From contig JABYQS010000009.1 of the NCBI GenBank assembly GCA_022592435.1, positions 434,001 through 498,000 on the forward strand: 64,000 nucleotides of DNA, given 5' to 3'. The translations under genes were made by a program, and so were the position numbers. Positions 10,377-19,438 of the stretch are shown one piece after another; positions within the stretch are counted from its first letter, which is position 1; each line of letters opens with the position of its first letter. The stretch comes from Cerioporus squamosus (taxonomy: Eukaryota; Basidiomycota; Agaricomycetes; Polyporales; Polyporaceae). A model generated the notes under the pieces. It was not told where the DNA came from, did not search any database, and saw only the letters and a program-made list of their open reading frames with translations.

Positions 10377-10510
10377 GCTAGGAGTCCCACACTGTAAGTG
10401 CGTAAAGCATTTCCTCTGGGTGCCTGGAAATTCCGATAACCCCGCTACGCTCTCATGATTGCGCGAATGTTGCTAGAATGTGAGTATGCACCACAAAAAA
10501 AAAAAAAAAA
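10377..10510 (+). other. LINE-1 3' UTR and poly(A) tail
   Basis: The short 3' UTR of about 120 nt is followed by 16 consecutive A at 10495-10510, then directly by the right target-site duplication. A clean homopolymer tail supports recent insertion. Confidence 0.85.
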
Positions 10511-10525
10511 GCAGAAGCGGCAGCA
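10509..10525. repeat. Right target-site duplication of LINE-1
   Basis: This is the exact copy of bases 133-149. Its first two A overlap the tail. It marks the 3' boundary of the LINE and the resumption of host DNA. Confidence 0.9.
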
Positions 10526-11127
10526 ATTTTGCCTTCCGGGCGGCTCGCTCACGTGACCGCGCCGCGATTGAGGAACTCGCGCACACGATCGAGCGCCGTC
10601 GCGTCGTCCTTGCCACGATGAGCAGCTCCTATCCCCACGTCCCCGCCGTCCCCGAGCTCACTGCCAACGCTGGGAGAGGCATGTCCATTGTCGTTTGACG
10701 TGCTGACTGCCGTACCGCCAATGCCCCTGCGATAACAGCGGAAACAGCGTGCAGGCTGCGGTTCGCGACGGTGGCGGTCGTCCGGGAGACGATCTGGGGA
10801 AGGCGAATGCAGCATTAGGCGGACACCAGATAGACACCTCCGCTCGTCGTCTTCTGACGGCTGAGAATCTGACATCACATCCCTCGATGTACGCCTCATC
10901 GTCCCCGATGCTGATAGGCCCCAGCACCGTGCCAGTCTTTCGGCGCCCGTCGTCCCCGCAGGTCCGCTCGCTGCTGCTGGTAACCGCGGTCAGCTCTGCC
11001 CCCCGCTATAAGACGCGACTGCCCGCTGTCCTGCGCTGCTCCTTACACACCTACCCATCACACGACACCCACTCGCCTTGCGCACTCTCCAAAGTCAGTT
11101 GCGCGTCTCCTCTCTCTTGCGCATATC
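10526..11127 (+). promoter_or_regulatory. Upstream region of the cyclopropane synthase gene
   Basis: This 0.6-kb non-coding stretch separates the LINE from the gene. A TATA-like CTATAAGA lies at about 11006-11013, roughly 115 bp before the ATG, and is followed by pyrimidine-rich sequence typical of fungal leaders. The LINE insertion may have displaced more distal promoter elements. Confidence 0.5.
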
Positions 11128-13427
11128 ATGTCCAGTCTCGTGAGCTCGCTGGTCTCAACCTCTGCAACGTACATCAAGAGCCCTGTGTGTTCGCTTGCAG
11201 AGAAAGCAGCTACTAGGTGAGGTCGCATCCACATTGGTATTGAAGGGGCTTGTTTACTAAACGACCTGAAGCCTGCTCCAACTCATCTCACACGGAACGC
11301 TCATCATCCACACACCCGAACGCACATACCGCTTTGGAGAGCGCAACGAGACTGACGAAGATGAAGACTCTTCAGACGTGCTGGTGGCTGAGCTCACAGT
11401 ACGCAACCTGAACTTCTGGCTGCGTCTCTGCGCCATGGGCGACCTCGGTTTCTCCGAAGCATACATGTACGGGGAAATAGACTGCGAGAATCTCGTCAAA
11501 GTCTTCCAGGTACGATAATATGGGTTTCCTTCCTCGCCCGATCTCAGCTTGCGCTAATGCCCGAACTCTTTTGTACAGGTTTTCCTCGCCAACCGAGCTC
11601 AGCTCTCATCCATAGACAACTCCCTATTTTCCAAAGTGGCAGGGAGCTTACCAGACATCGGTGTGACCTCGCGCATAGTCAACACTGTGACGAACGCGAG
11701 GAAAAACATCAGCGCCCACTATGACATCAGCAACGCGATGTTCATGGGTCAGTATATGCGCATGTTCTTGACTATATGCGCGGTGGTGTAGCTGATCTAG
11801 TCATCCCGTATAGGTTTCCTGTCGAAGGACATGACCTACTCCTGTGCCATCTTCCCTGACCTGGACGGCGACCTCCGTCGGCCAGGCTCGAGCTCGAGCT
11901 CAAGCCACCATGCTTCTCCCCGCCGGAGCACGAGCAGTACTCCCCCCCTCACAGGGGCGTCCACCCCAGCCACGCTCGCCGACCTCGACGCGCACGACGC
12001 GCCAAAAGACCTCCAGCTCGGCGCACTGGGCCTGCTCTCCGCCGAGGGCGCGTTCAGGAGGATCAGAACCCTCGTCTCGGACGTAGAGGACCCGCTCGAG
12101 GCTGCGCAGTACCGCAAACTGCATCATATCATCCGCAAGGCGGCCATCCGCCCCGGGCACAGGGTACGCATACACTCGCTCTTTGCCCTTTCCCGATCTC
12201 AATTCTGACGCTGACGCTGACCCCCCGCAGGTGCTCGAAATCGGCTCCGGGTGGGGCTCGATGTCGCTCCTGATCACGTCGACGATCCCGGGCACGACCG
12301 TGGACACGCTCACGCTCTCGACGCAGCAGGCCGAGCTCGCGCGCAAACGCGCGGCGGACGCGGGCCTGTCGGATCGCATCAGGGTGCATCTCATGGACTA
12401 CAGGAACATGCCGCCGGAGTGGGAGGGCGCGTTCGACAGGCTTGTGAGTGTGGAGATGGTGGAGGCGGTCGGTCGGGAGTACATGGAGGTCAGTTCTTGT
12501 GCACGCGCGCTGGACTTTTGGTTGGAAGAGAGTGAGGTTGACTGTATAATTCTGCGCAGACGTATTGGGCGAAGATCGACTGGGCGCTGAACAAGGAGAC
12601 GGGCGTCGGTGTCGTACAAGGGATCACGATCCCAGAAGCAAGTGGGTCGTCTCCTCATCACCTCATATCGTGTCGGTCTTCTCACCATTGGCATGTGCCG
12701 CACTCACAGGATTCGAGCAGTATATGCGGGAGGTCGACTTCATACGGAAATGGGTACGTCGCTGATACCTATCACCGTGAATCGTTAACCGTTGCTGACA
12801 CAACCCCGTTCTCCTCCAGAGTGAGCCACTGTCTGCAGTCATACTGGTCCGCGTCAGCTGATCCATGTTCTCAGTCTTCCCCGGGGGATTCCTCCCAACG
12901 CTCACTTTCATGGTCGAGACGCTCACAAAAGGCTCGCAAGGCCGGCTCGTCGTCGACTCGGTGTCAAACATCGGTCCGCACTACGCGCGGACGCTGCGTG
13001 AGTGGCGGAGGCGCTTCGAGGCGCACTTCGAGGACATCGTTGTTCCAGGTGCGTCACTCCTCGACCTTGCGTCGCATGCATTGCTTGCTTATGCTGTTGT
13101 ACTCTGTGCGCAGCGCTAAAGGCCGAGTATCCCGGGGTTATGGACTCGGACGACGCGAAGGCACAAGAGGAGATCGAGGTCTTCCGGCGGAAGTGGATAT
13201 ACTACTAGTACGTCTCCCGTGCACTGCCAACGTCAACACACTTCGAACTGACTTTGCGCCTTCAGCTGCTATTGCGAGGTAGGGTTCACGACGAGGCGTC
13301 TTGGCGGTGTGTATTTCAATAGTGTTCTTCGGCTTGCCTCAAGGCTTACGCTGACATGTCTGCAGACCACATCATTGCTTTCAGTCGAGAAGGGAACGTA
13401 GAGTATGGGTGCCAGGTCTATGCATAA
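11128..13427 (+). CDS. Cyclopropane-fatty-acyl-phospholipid synthase, 533 aa, 12 exons
   Basis: This SAM-dependent enzyme adds a methylene bridge to unsaturated acyl chains of membrane phospholipids. My model has exons 11128-11216, 11272-11509, 11579-11747, 11814-12163, 12231-12488, 12560-12641, 12710-12753, 12820, 12875-13048, 13114-13207, 13266-13306 and 13366-13427. These total 1,602 nt and the frame closes exactly. Family landmarks in order are SAEYM-type segment SEAYMYGEIDC, KDMTYSCAIF, SAM motif I VLEIGSGWGS at residue 283, LSTQQAELA, VSVEMVEAVG, ITIPEA, DFIRKWIFPGG and GDHII near the C-terminus. A low-complexity S/T/P insert of about 75 residues follows the YSCAIF segment. The Ile of KWIFPGG needs a 1-nt exon at 12820. 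A related protein, Cfs1 of Coprinopsis, is known to affect fruiting; a similar role here is only possible. Confidence 0.93.
12820..12820 (+). other. Candidate single-nucleotide exon of the cyclopropane synthase gene
   Basis: Exon 7 ends with a complete Trp codon at 12753 and the next clear exon begins at 12875 with TC of phase 1. One base is missing for the frame. The A at 12820 sits between an intron of 66 nt (12754-12819: GTACGT donor, GCTGAC branch, CTCCAG acceptor) and one of 54 nt (12821-12874: GTGAGC donor, GCTGAT branch, CTCAG acceptor). A plus TC gives ATC, Ile, which completes the family motif RKWIFPGG. A single intron over the whole interval breaks the frame, and reading through from 12820 meets a TGA at 12859. 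Confidence 0.75.
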
Positions 13428-14063
13428 AGCACTGATATTGAGGGATTCGGCCTAATACTTATTGACGTTGTGTTCTTGTAGATGTGTAGATGTATCCTAC
13501 TGATAGAGCCAGCGGGGAGAGATGGTGAAGCTGCTCGACGATTGACTGAACGATATCGCAATGTCGTACACTACCAGAGTAAGGACAAGGACCGATTGGC
13601 TTGAATATCATGACATAAGCAGCATGTACTACACGATGACCGCGCCGCGCTTCACCTGGATCCACATGCAAGGTACGCATACATTGTGTTCTGTGTTCAA
13701 AGGCAACACTTCCTCGCAGCAATCTCCCTCCGGCGACTTCCAAGTTTCCACAGATGATCTTACTGAGAGGCCACTCAGGTAAGCAGAGGTACCGGCGTTG
13801 GTACGTATGCATTCGACCGTGATTCGACTACGACTGACGAGTGCTTCATGCACTGAGCGGCAGGTGGAAGGATTGCGCCTCGGCGTACGTAACTATCAGC
13901 CTTCTGTGTGGGAGAAAGAAGGATATCCAGGACGAAACACTGATGTTGCTTAAATTTTCTGGATCGAGACAACAATAGGGCGCGGGGCTGTTGCTCCCGA
14001 CGCGCATGCCAGTCTACCCCGCCGCCAGCTCCCCACCGCCGCTGGAAGCGACGCGCTTTGGCC
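13428..14063. other. Intergenic region, cyclopropane synthase to F-box gene 1
   Basis: 636 bp with the terminator of the upstream gene and the promoter of F-box gene 1. I see only short overlapping ORFs of no recognisable content and no repeats. Confidence 0.5.
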
Positions 14064-15665
14064 ATGAACAGCAGCGCAGTGCATCAGTCGCTGGCCATCC
14101 AAGAGGTCCTGCGCAACATCTGTTCCTTCCTGGCCGACTCGGGCCCTACCCTGTCCGGTCTCGCAAGATGCAACAGGGCTATCCACGAAGTCGCGGTCCC
14201 GATCCTCTGGAAGGACGTACCGAACCTGGTCCCCTTCCTCAAGTGCTTCCCGAAGAGGTCGTGCATCATTGAGGCCGGCGAATTCGTGAGTTCACTACTT
14301 CGTTGACTTTACGCGTCAGAGTATGACGCAGATGTCGCACAGCGGTTCGTCCACTTGCTTGGCCCGCGCGACTGGGACAGAGTGTTGCACTACTCTCAGC
14401 ACGTTCGCCGCCTTGGTGTCGAACCTGCGTCCGCGTCCATCTCAGACATCCGGATCAGCGACCGATCATTGCGAGAGCTCAGTGTGTTTCGTCCTCCCAG
14501 GGAGGTGTTCCCAAAGCTCCGCGCCTTCTTCTGGCGCGGCCTCGGGGTTCATGACGAGCACCTCCCCATCGTTCTGACGCTCCTGGGCTCCGGGCTTAGG
14601 CAGATCGTGATCGGTGGATGGGCCCTCCAAAACGACAAAAGGCACAGCCTTGCCGCGGCCGTATCATACGTCGCCGAGCGGTTCACCCTCGCTTCTGAGC
14701 TGGAGTTGTCATTCGCGCGATTATCAAGTATGACATCCGCTGGAGCGAGGACCAGCTCCGCGCTCGCGTCTGTACCGCAGAGCCTGAAGGGCCTGACAAC
14801 ATTCGTCTGTGGGGATATCCCGCTCACGGATGGGACACTCGTGGCCCTAGGTCACTTACCCGCCCTCGTCCAACTCGCCATCCGTCTGCCTTCCCCTATG
14901 CCCCGCGTCCGCAGTGATGCAGCCATAGGACTATTCCAACGCCTAGAGCGGCTCACGATTACGACCAAGGTCGTCGATTACAACATGCTCAGTCTAACTC
15001 TGAAGTTCCCGAAGGTCGGGGCCGCGGATGTGAGAGTCATCGGGGACCTCAGGCAAGCTGATATCGCGATGCTGTTCTCGTCGATCTCCCGGCAGTTCTC
15101 TGCCACCTCGCTCGTGGATCTCTCGGTCACCTCGGTTGGACCCGTCAATTCAAACAGCGCAACTACGATTAGACCAGAAAATCTCGAGCGGCTGTTCGTG
15201 TTCAACCAGCTGCGAAAGCTGCACGTCGACGTGAAGTGCCGATACAAACTCGACAATACTGTATTCAGCAAGCTGTCTCCTTCGTGCCCCCACCTCCGGA
15301 GCCTGGCTATCGGTGGACAGAAGGGGTGTCTGCATGACAAGGTCCCGACCATTCAAGCGCTTTCGGAGTTCGCAATCTACTGCTCGGACTTGGAAGTCTT
15401 GGAGGTGTGCTTTAACGCCACCCATGCTCTCTCCCGGTCCGACGTTCAAGACGCACTCCCGTTCACCAGCAACTCCCCACTACACACCCTCAACGTTGTC
15501 CGGTCACCGATTGCGCACCCTGAGGCTGTCGCGGCGTATCTAGCACGGATCTTCCCCAAGCTGTGCAACGGGCACGTCTGCTGGGGCAAGTTTCCGAGCA
15601 ACGCAGATGGCCGGTCATGGCAGAGTGGTTGGGAGGAGGTCAAACGGCACCTCCCATGGAAGTGA
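14064..15665 (+). CDS. F-box gene 1: F-box / LRR-like protein, 514 aa, two exons
   Basis: F-box proteins bring substrates to SCF ubiquitin ligases through Skp1. Exon 1 (14064-14285) holds the N-terminal F-box-like helix set: a hydrophobic start around residue 10, LARCNRAI, and a PILWKDVPNLVPFLKCFP end. After a 57-nt phase-0 intron (14286-14342, GTGAGT..CACAG), exon 2 (14343-15665) starts with RFVHLLGPRDWDRVLHYSQHV. It continues as a long degenerate leucine-rich region with recurring LEVL/LRSL-type strands and ends with a conserved SPIAHPEAVAAYLARIFPKL-type block. Start ATG 14064 is the first in the F-box frame. It is a paralogue of the three F-box loci at 23820-30779, with the same intron position. 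The substrate is unknown. Confidence 0.85.
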
Positions 15666-16122
15666 CGGATGGGTGGGAACGAGAGTATAGGATAGGATAC
15701 GTGCCACAGCGATGGGTATGTGATGGTGTGTAGTTGCCTTCAGTATGAGTATCGCGCTGAACCTACGTGCCGATCTAGCGGAGTCCTTACTAGCAGTTGC
15801 CCTAATATTTGGGAGTCTGCAGCTCAGACGTCGTAAACCTTGTCCAGCATGTCAAAGTTCCCGCTGTCTTCGTGTACCTACTAATCATACTGGAAAACTG
15901 GCGGCCAAAGCGGCAGAACGACGCCTTCCTTGTTACGGCTGTCGGTTCTACTTGTGGCCGTTAATACGGGTCTATGCATTCCAAAGTGAAGGAATCATTG
16001 TCGACCGCCTATACTTATGGGGGCGGACAGTTCGGCGCGCGACACGACGGTGACAAAAACGCGTTATGTCACACAACAGTTTGCTTCGAGGAGTCACGCA
16101 CACAGTGGAGGGTCCGAGTTGG
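15666..16122. other. Intergenic region, F-box gene 1 to copia element
   Basis: 457 bp. A 102-codon open stretch from 15745 shows no family feature and is judged chance. Otherwise I see nothing. Confidence 0.45.
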
Positions 16123-16712
16123 TGATGAAGTCTGAACCTGTGAAGGCAAGTCGCAACGACTAGCAGACGAGTGGACAACACGAGTCCTCAGTCAGTAGAG
16201 CAAAAGACTGATAGCATAGACACAAGTACCTAGCAGACGAGTGGACAACACGAGCTACAAAGTACTTGTAAGTAAAGCATAAGTAAGCATAGGTAGGCGA
16301 GTACTTACTCCTCAGTCAGTAGAGCAAAAGACTGAGGAGACGAAGCCCAAGAGTCCCTCCTTATATACTGTGTCTGGAGTAGCATGAGTAAGCGACAGAA
16401 AGGAGAGCATAATGCTGTCTAAGTCAGAACGAGTAGGGATGACTCAGACGATGACGAAGATACGACAAATACGAGGTCACAAGGGCATGTCTAGTACAGC
16501 CCAGAGATATCTAGAAAGAACTAGAAAGGTCCGGAGCATTGCAGAATGCACTGGAATGGACTGGAAACAAAGAGAAGCCAGGTAACCACATGGTTTCGTA
16601 CAACGTACCCTAAAAGGAAAGGAAGAAGCATAGCCTAAGATCTAATCGTAAGAGGCTGTGCCCATAGCGCCTAATGCGCAACTAATGTACATAGTCCATA
16701 GTAAGTTCAACA
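16123..16712 (-). repeat. Copia 3' LTR, 590 bp (long form)
   Basis: The terminal repeat runs from TGATGAAGTC to AAGTTCAACA on the + strand. It is 124 bp longer than the partner LTR because of an internal segment at 16212-16335. A TATA-like TTATATACTG lies about 50 bp inside the shared part and may be the promoter TATA of the family. Confidence 0.93.
16185..16335. repeat. Direct repeats inside the long LTR (27 bp and 25 bp)
   Basis: A 27-bp sequence occurs at 16185-16211 and again at 16309-16335, exactly 124 bp apart. A second repeat of 25 bp occurs at 16160-16184 and 16230-16254. The other LTR contains one copy of each and lacks precisely the 124 bp between the 27-bp copies. This fits slippage or recombination deleting one interval, or tandem gain in this LTR. 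Confidence 0.85.
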
Positions 16713-16721
16713 CTCCCACTC
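16713..16721 (-). promoter_or_regulatory. Copia polypurine tract
   Basis: On the minus strand GAGTGGGAG lies immediately before the 3' LTR start TGTTGAAC. It primes plus-strand DNA synthesis in LTR elements. It is short but in the exact expected place. Confidence 0.75.
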
Positions 16722-18336
16722 GTTCAAGACGCGGAGGTAACAAGACCCGAATTTGCCACGAAGTACTCCATGACGTGCAGTGAAGCATTCTTGGTCAACG
16801 GATCTGCCAGATTCTCCTCACTAGGAATAGCATAGATGTCCATGTTTGGAGTCTCGGCATATTTGCGTACGAAGTGGTAGTGCGTCTCGACATGCTTACA
16901 ACACCGGTCGACGGCTGGGTTCAACGCAAGGTGAATAGCACCATGGTTGTCGACGCACATCGGCGTAGCCGAGCCCATGTCATCCCCTAACTCATCGCCA
17001 AACGTCCTAAGCCACATCATCTGACGAGCAGTGTCTGAAGCCGCCTTGTACTCTGCCTCAGTGGACAAGAGAGAGACGGTCTGTTGACGTCGAGATGCCC
17101 AAGACACGGCACCTCCTGCCATCAGGAAGACGAAAGCGGTCTGCGAATGCTGATCGTCGCGATCTTCTGCCCAGTCTGAATCGGAATACGCGATCAGGCC
17201 AGCATTAGATGCACCGTCATATCGTAGGCGATAATGCGATGTACCCCGGAGATACCATAAGACATAGAGGAGTCTATCAAGGTGATCGTCGGCAGGGTTC
17301 GCACTGTACTTGCCCAGACGGTTGATGGCATACGAGATATCTGGTCGCGTCCCAAGACAGGCATAGAGAAGACTGCCCATCAAGCTCTGGAAACGCTGAC
17401 GCAACTTCGCCGGTGCTTCTGTGGTAGCAGCTTCGATAACTGCACCAGCAGGGAGAGGAGTACGCGCAGGCTTGCAGCTGGCCATCTGATAGTTCTCGAG
17501 AATGGCCTCGATGTACTCTTCCTGGTTGATGTCAAGTGTCCGTGAGAGACGATCTCGACGTATATGAAGACCAAGGAATCGCTGAATAGGACCCAAGTCC
17601 GTCATCTTATACTGCTTGCCAAGCGCCTTCTTGACCTTGTCGATATGCCCTCGACTGTCACCCATGAGAAGTAGGTCGTCGACATAGAGGACAATGATCG
17701 TAACATGGTCTGGGTCTGAATCCCCCCCCCTTGTCGGCGATATACATAGACTCCGGCATCAGAGTATGTCCGAACAAATCCCTGTCCGATGAGCGATTCG
17801 TGAATCTTCTTGTTCCATTGGCGAGAGGCTTACTTAAGACCGTAGATGGCCTTCTTAAGCAGACAAACGTAGTCCTCTTTGCCTTTCACGACCCAGCCCT
17901 CGGGTTGTTCCATGTAGACCTCCTCGTCCAAGTCCCCATTGAGGAACGCAGTCTTAACGTCCATCACATCGATCTCCCAGTCCTCTAGGGCAGCGTGCGC
18001 CAAGAGATACCGGATAGACTCAAATTGAGCGACAGGAGAGAAGGTTTCATGGTAGTCCTTCCCGTAGACTTGCGTAAAGCCTCGTGCAACCAGACGTGCT
18101 TTGTAGCGACCGTCTGATTTACGATCATAGACCCAGCAACATGAGACAACGGATCGGTCCTTAGGACGAGGAACCAAGACCCAAGTCTTGTTCGTCATGA
18201 GAGACTCATACTCTGAACGTTCAGCCGCAATCCAATGCTCACGATCTGGTGAAGCCATGGTGTCCTTATGATGCTCAGGAATGCCAGACTTATACCGCGA
18301 ATAGAAGAGAGAGGCTAGGATTGCTTCTGCTTCACG

Positions 18337-18344
18337 CTGATCAC
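18337..18344. repeat. Left 8-bp target duplication of the nested hAT-like element
   Basis: CTGATCAC here matches 19431-19438. The 8-bp length is the hallmark of hAT insertions. Confidence 0.9.
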
Positions 18345-18517
18345 TAGGCTGTATCACGGGTGTCACAAACCCGTGCGGGTTTCCGTGGGTGTCACACACG
18401 GGTACGGGTACGGGTCACGGCATACTGAACCCGTGCCTAACCCGTGACCCGTGCGCGGGTTGTGACACCCGTGAGCCACATGCAAGATGTGCCTCTACAG
18501 CGGCAAGATCTGAACGT

Positions 18518-18588
18518 CTCATGATGCGTTTTATACCGCCAGAAAGCTACCGACCGTAGCTTTCCAGTGATACAAAACGCGACATGAG
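18518..18588. repeat. Imperfect hairpin in the hAT-like interior
   Basis: Arms 18518-18550 and 18556-18588 are inverted copies around a 5-nt loop CGACC. The inner part pairs AGAAAGCTAC with GTAGCTTTCC. Pairing weakens but continues outward for a few more bases. Such a palindrome could come from an inverted duplication or an older foldback insertion. Confidence 0.8.
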
Positions 18589-18769
18589 GCGTCCGCTAGG
18601 AGGAGAAGTATACTCTTCACAATATCGCCTCAGGGAGGCACCTTGTGTCACCTCTAGAAGATCGAAGAGTCAGCATAAACGAAAACGGATTTACCCAGAC
18701 GTGTGTCAATGGCAAAAGAGTGTACCATCCAGATCGTGGACAGATCGACCGCAATATCATCAAGATATA

Positions 18770-18811
18770 GCCGATTTACTGTGCAGCCACTGGCTGACAC
18801 GGTAAATCGGC
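18770..18811. repeat. Second hairpin in the hAT-like interior
   Basis: GCCGATTTACTGTGCAGCCA (18770-18789) is an imperfect inverted copy of 18791-18811, which begins TGGCTG and ends GTAAATCGGC. Weaker inverted similarity continues to about 18905. Confidence 0.75.
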
Positions 18812-19430
18812 CATACCGACCGCGGTAGAGAACGCATCGTGATCGCGAATGGCGCGTTTGAACGCGTGAGTATGTGGCTTTCGAATGCGCCCTCACGCAG
18901 CCCAAACGGACGAGATTTGCAAGTAGGAGAGCGGGACTTCTTCACCGCTTTTGGGGACTCAGGGGAAGGGGAGGAGAAGATGGATGTATTTCACTTACCA
19001 GGTCACCCAATCTTGTTCTCTTCATCGTCTAATATCCTCTCCTTCCCTTCCAGTAAGTTCCAAGCCCAACATCTTGAAGATCCATGCAGATCTTGCTGAG
19101 ATATGTCTTGAACTTCCAGGTGACTAGTAGGGACAGGATGAGAGAAGTCAAAAACATACAGTCAGACAGTCTGAAGCAGTCATAGAAAGCAAGAACAGGA
19201 CGTTCAGAAGGCCCAGAAAGAGGAGTAATGCAAGCTGAAGGTGTAGAAGGATGAAAGAGGGAGGGGACCAGACAGAAAACCCGCGGGATACCCGTACCCG
19301 CGGTACCCGTGAGCCCCGGCGCTTAGCCCCGTACCCGTGGGAACCCGCGGGTTCACGGGTCGGGTTTCTGCGCGGGTGCGGGTTCGGGTTCGGTCCGGGA
19401 CCCCCGCGGGAACACCCGTGGCACACCCTA

Positions 19431-19438
19431 CTGATCAC
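19431..19438. repeat. Right 8-bp target duplication of the nested hAT-like element
   Basis: CTGATCAC is identical to 18337-18344. Confidence 0.9.

Larger units (their letters stand above)
150..10510 (+). mobile_element. Full-length non-LTR retrotransposon (Tad/I-like LINE), about 10.4 kb
   Basis: This LINE is bounded by a 15-17 bp direct repeat (133-149 and 10509-10525) and ends in a 16-A tail (10495-10510), the signature of target-primed reverse transcription. In order it holds a roughly 0.8 kb leader, an ORF at 961-1554, a possibly spliced ORF at 2349-3213, ORF1 with a CCHC zinc knuckle (3313-4965) and ORF2 with endonuclease, RT and RNase H (5304-10376). All ORFs are open and the target duplication is identical on both sides, so the insertion looks recent and potentially competent. 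An RNase H domain downstream of the RT is typical of Tad1/I-type fungal elements; the clade is inferred. The insertion lies about 0.6 kb upstream of the cyclopropane synthase start codon, in the same orientation. Confidence 0.93.
18345..19430. mobile_element. Non-autonomous hAT-like DNA transposon, 1,086 bp
   Basis: The element is flanked by identical 8-bp copies CTGATCAC. Its ends are imperfect terminal inverted repeats: TAGGCTGTATCACGGGTGT on the left and, read from the right end inward, TAGGGTGTGCCACGGGTGT (16 of 19 matching). Subterminal regions on both sides are packed with ACCCGT/ACGGGT motifs (18358-18470 and 19278-19425), as in hAT elements where transposase binds subterminal repeats. 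No transposase ORF is present. The interior carries long imperfect hairpins. It interrupts the pol gene of the copia element, so it is the younger of the two insertions. Confidence 0.9.

Noticed and set aside
12754..12874. One 121-nt intron in the cyclopropane synthase gene instead of two introns and a 1-nt exon
   Set aside because: It shifts the frame and destroys the conserved WIFPGG motif; no other AG in the interval gives a correct phase.
15745..16053. 102-codon frame with a CPAC-like pair
   Set aside because: No second metal-binding pair, no family likeness and no supporting context.
18358..18480. ACCCGT-rich tract considered as a telomere-like or CRISPR-like repeat
   Set aside because: It mirrors a similar tract at the other end of an element with paired termini and an 8-bp duplication, so these are hAT-type subterminal repeats.
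18345..19430. Intron within copia pol
   Set aside because: It has inverted ends and an 8-bp target duplication, and no GT..AG boundaries at the junctions.
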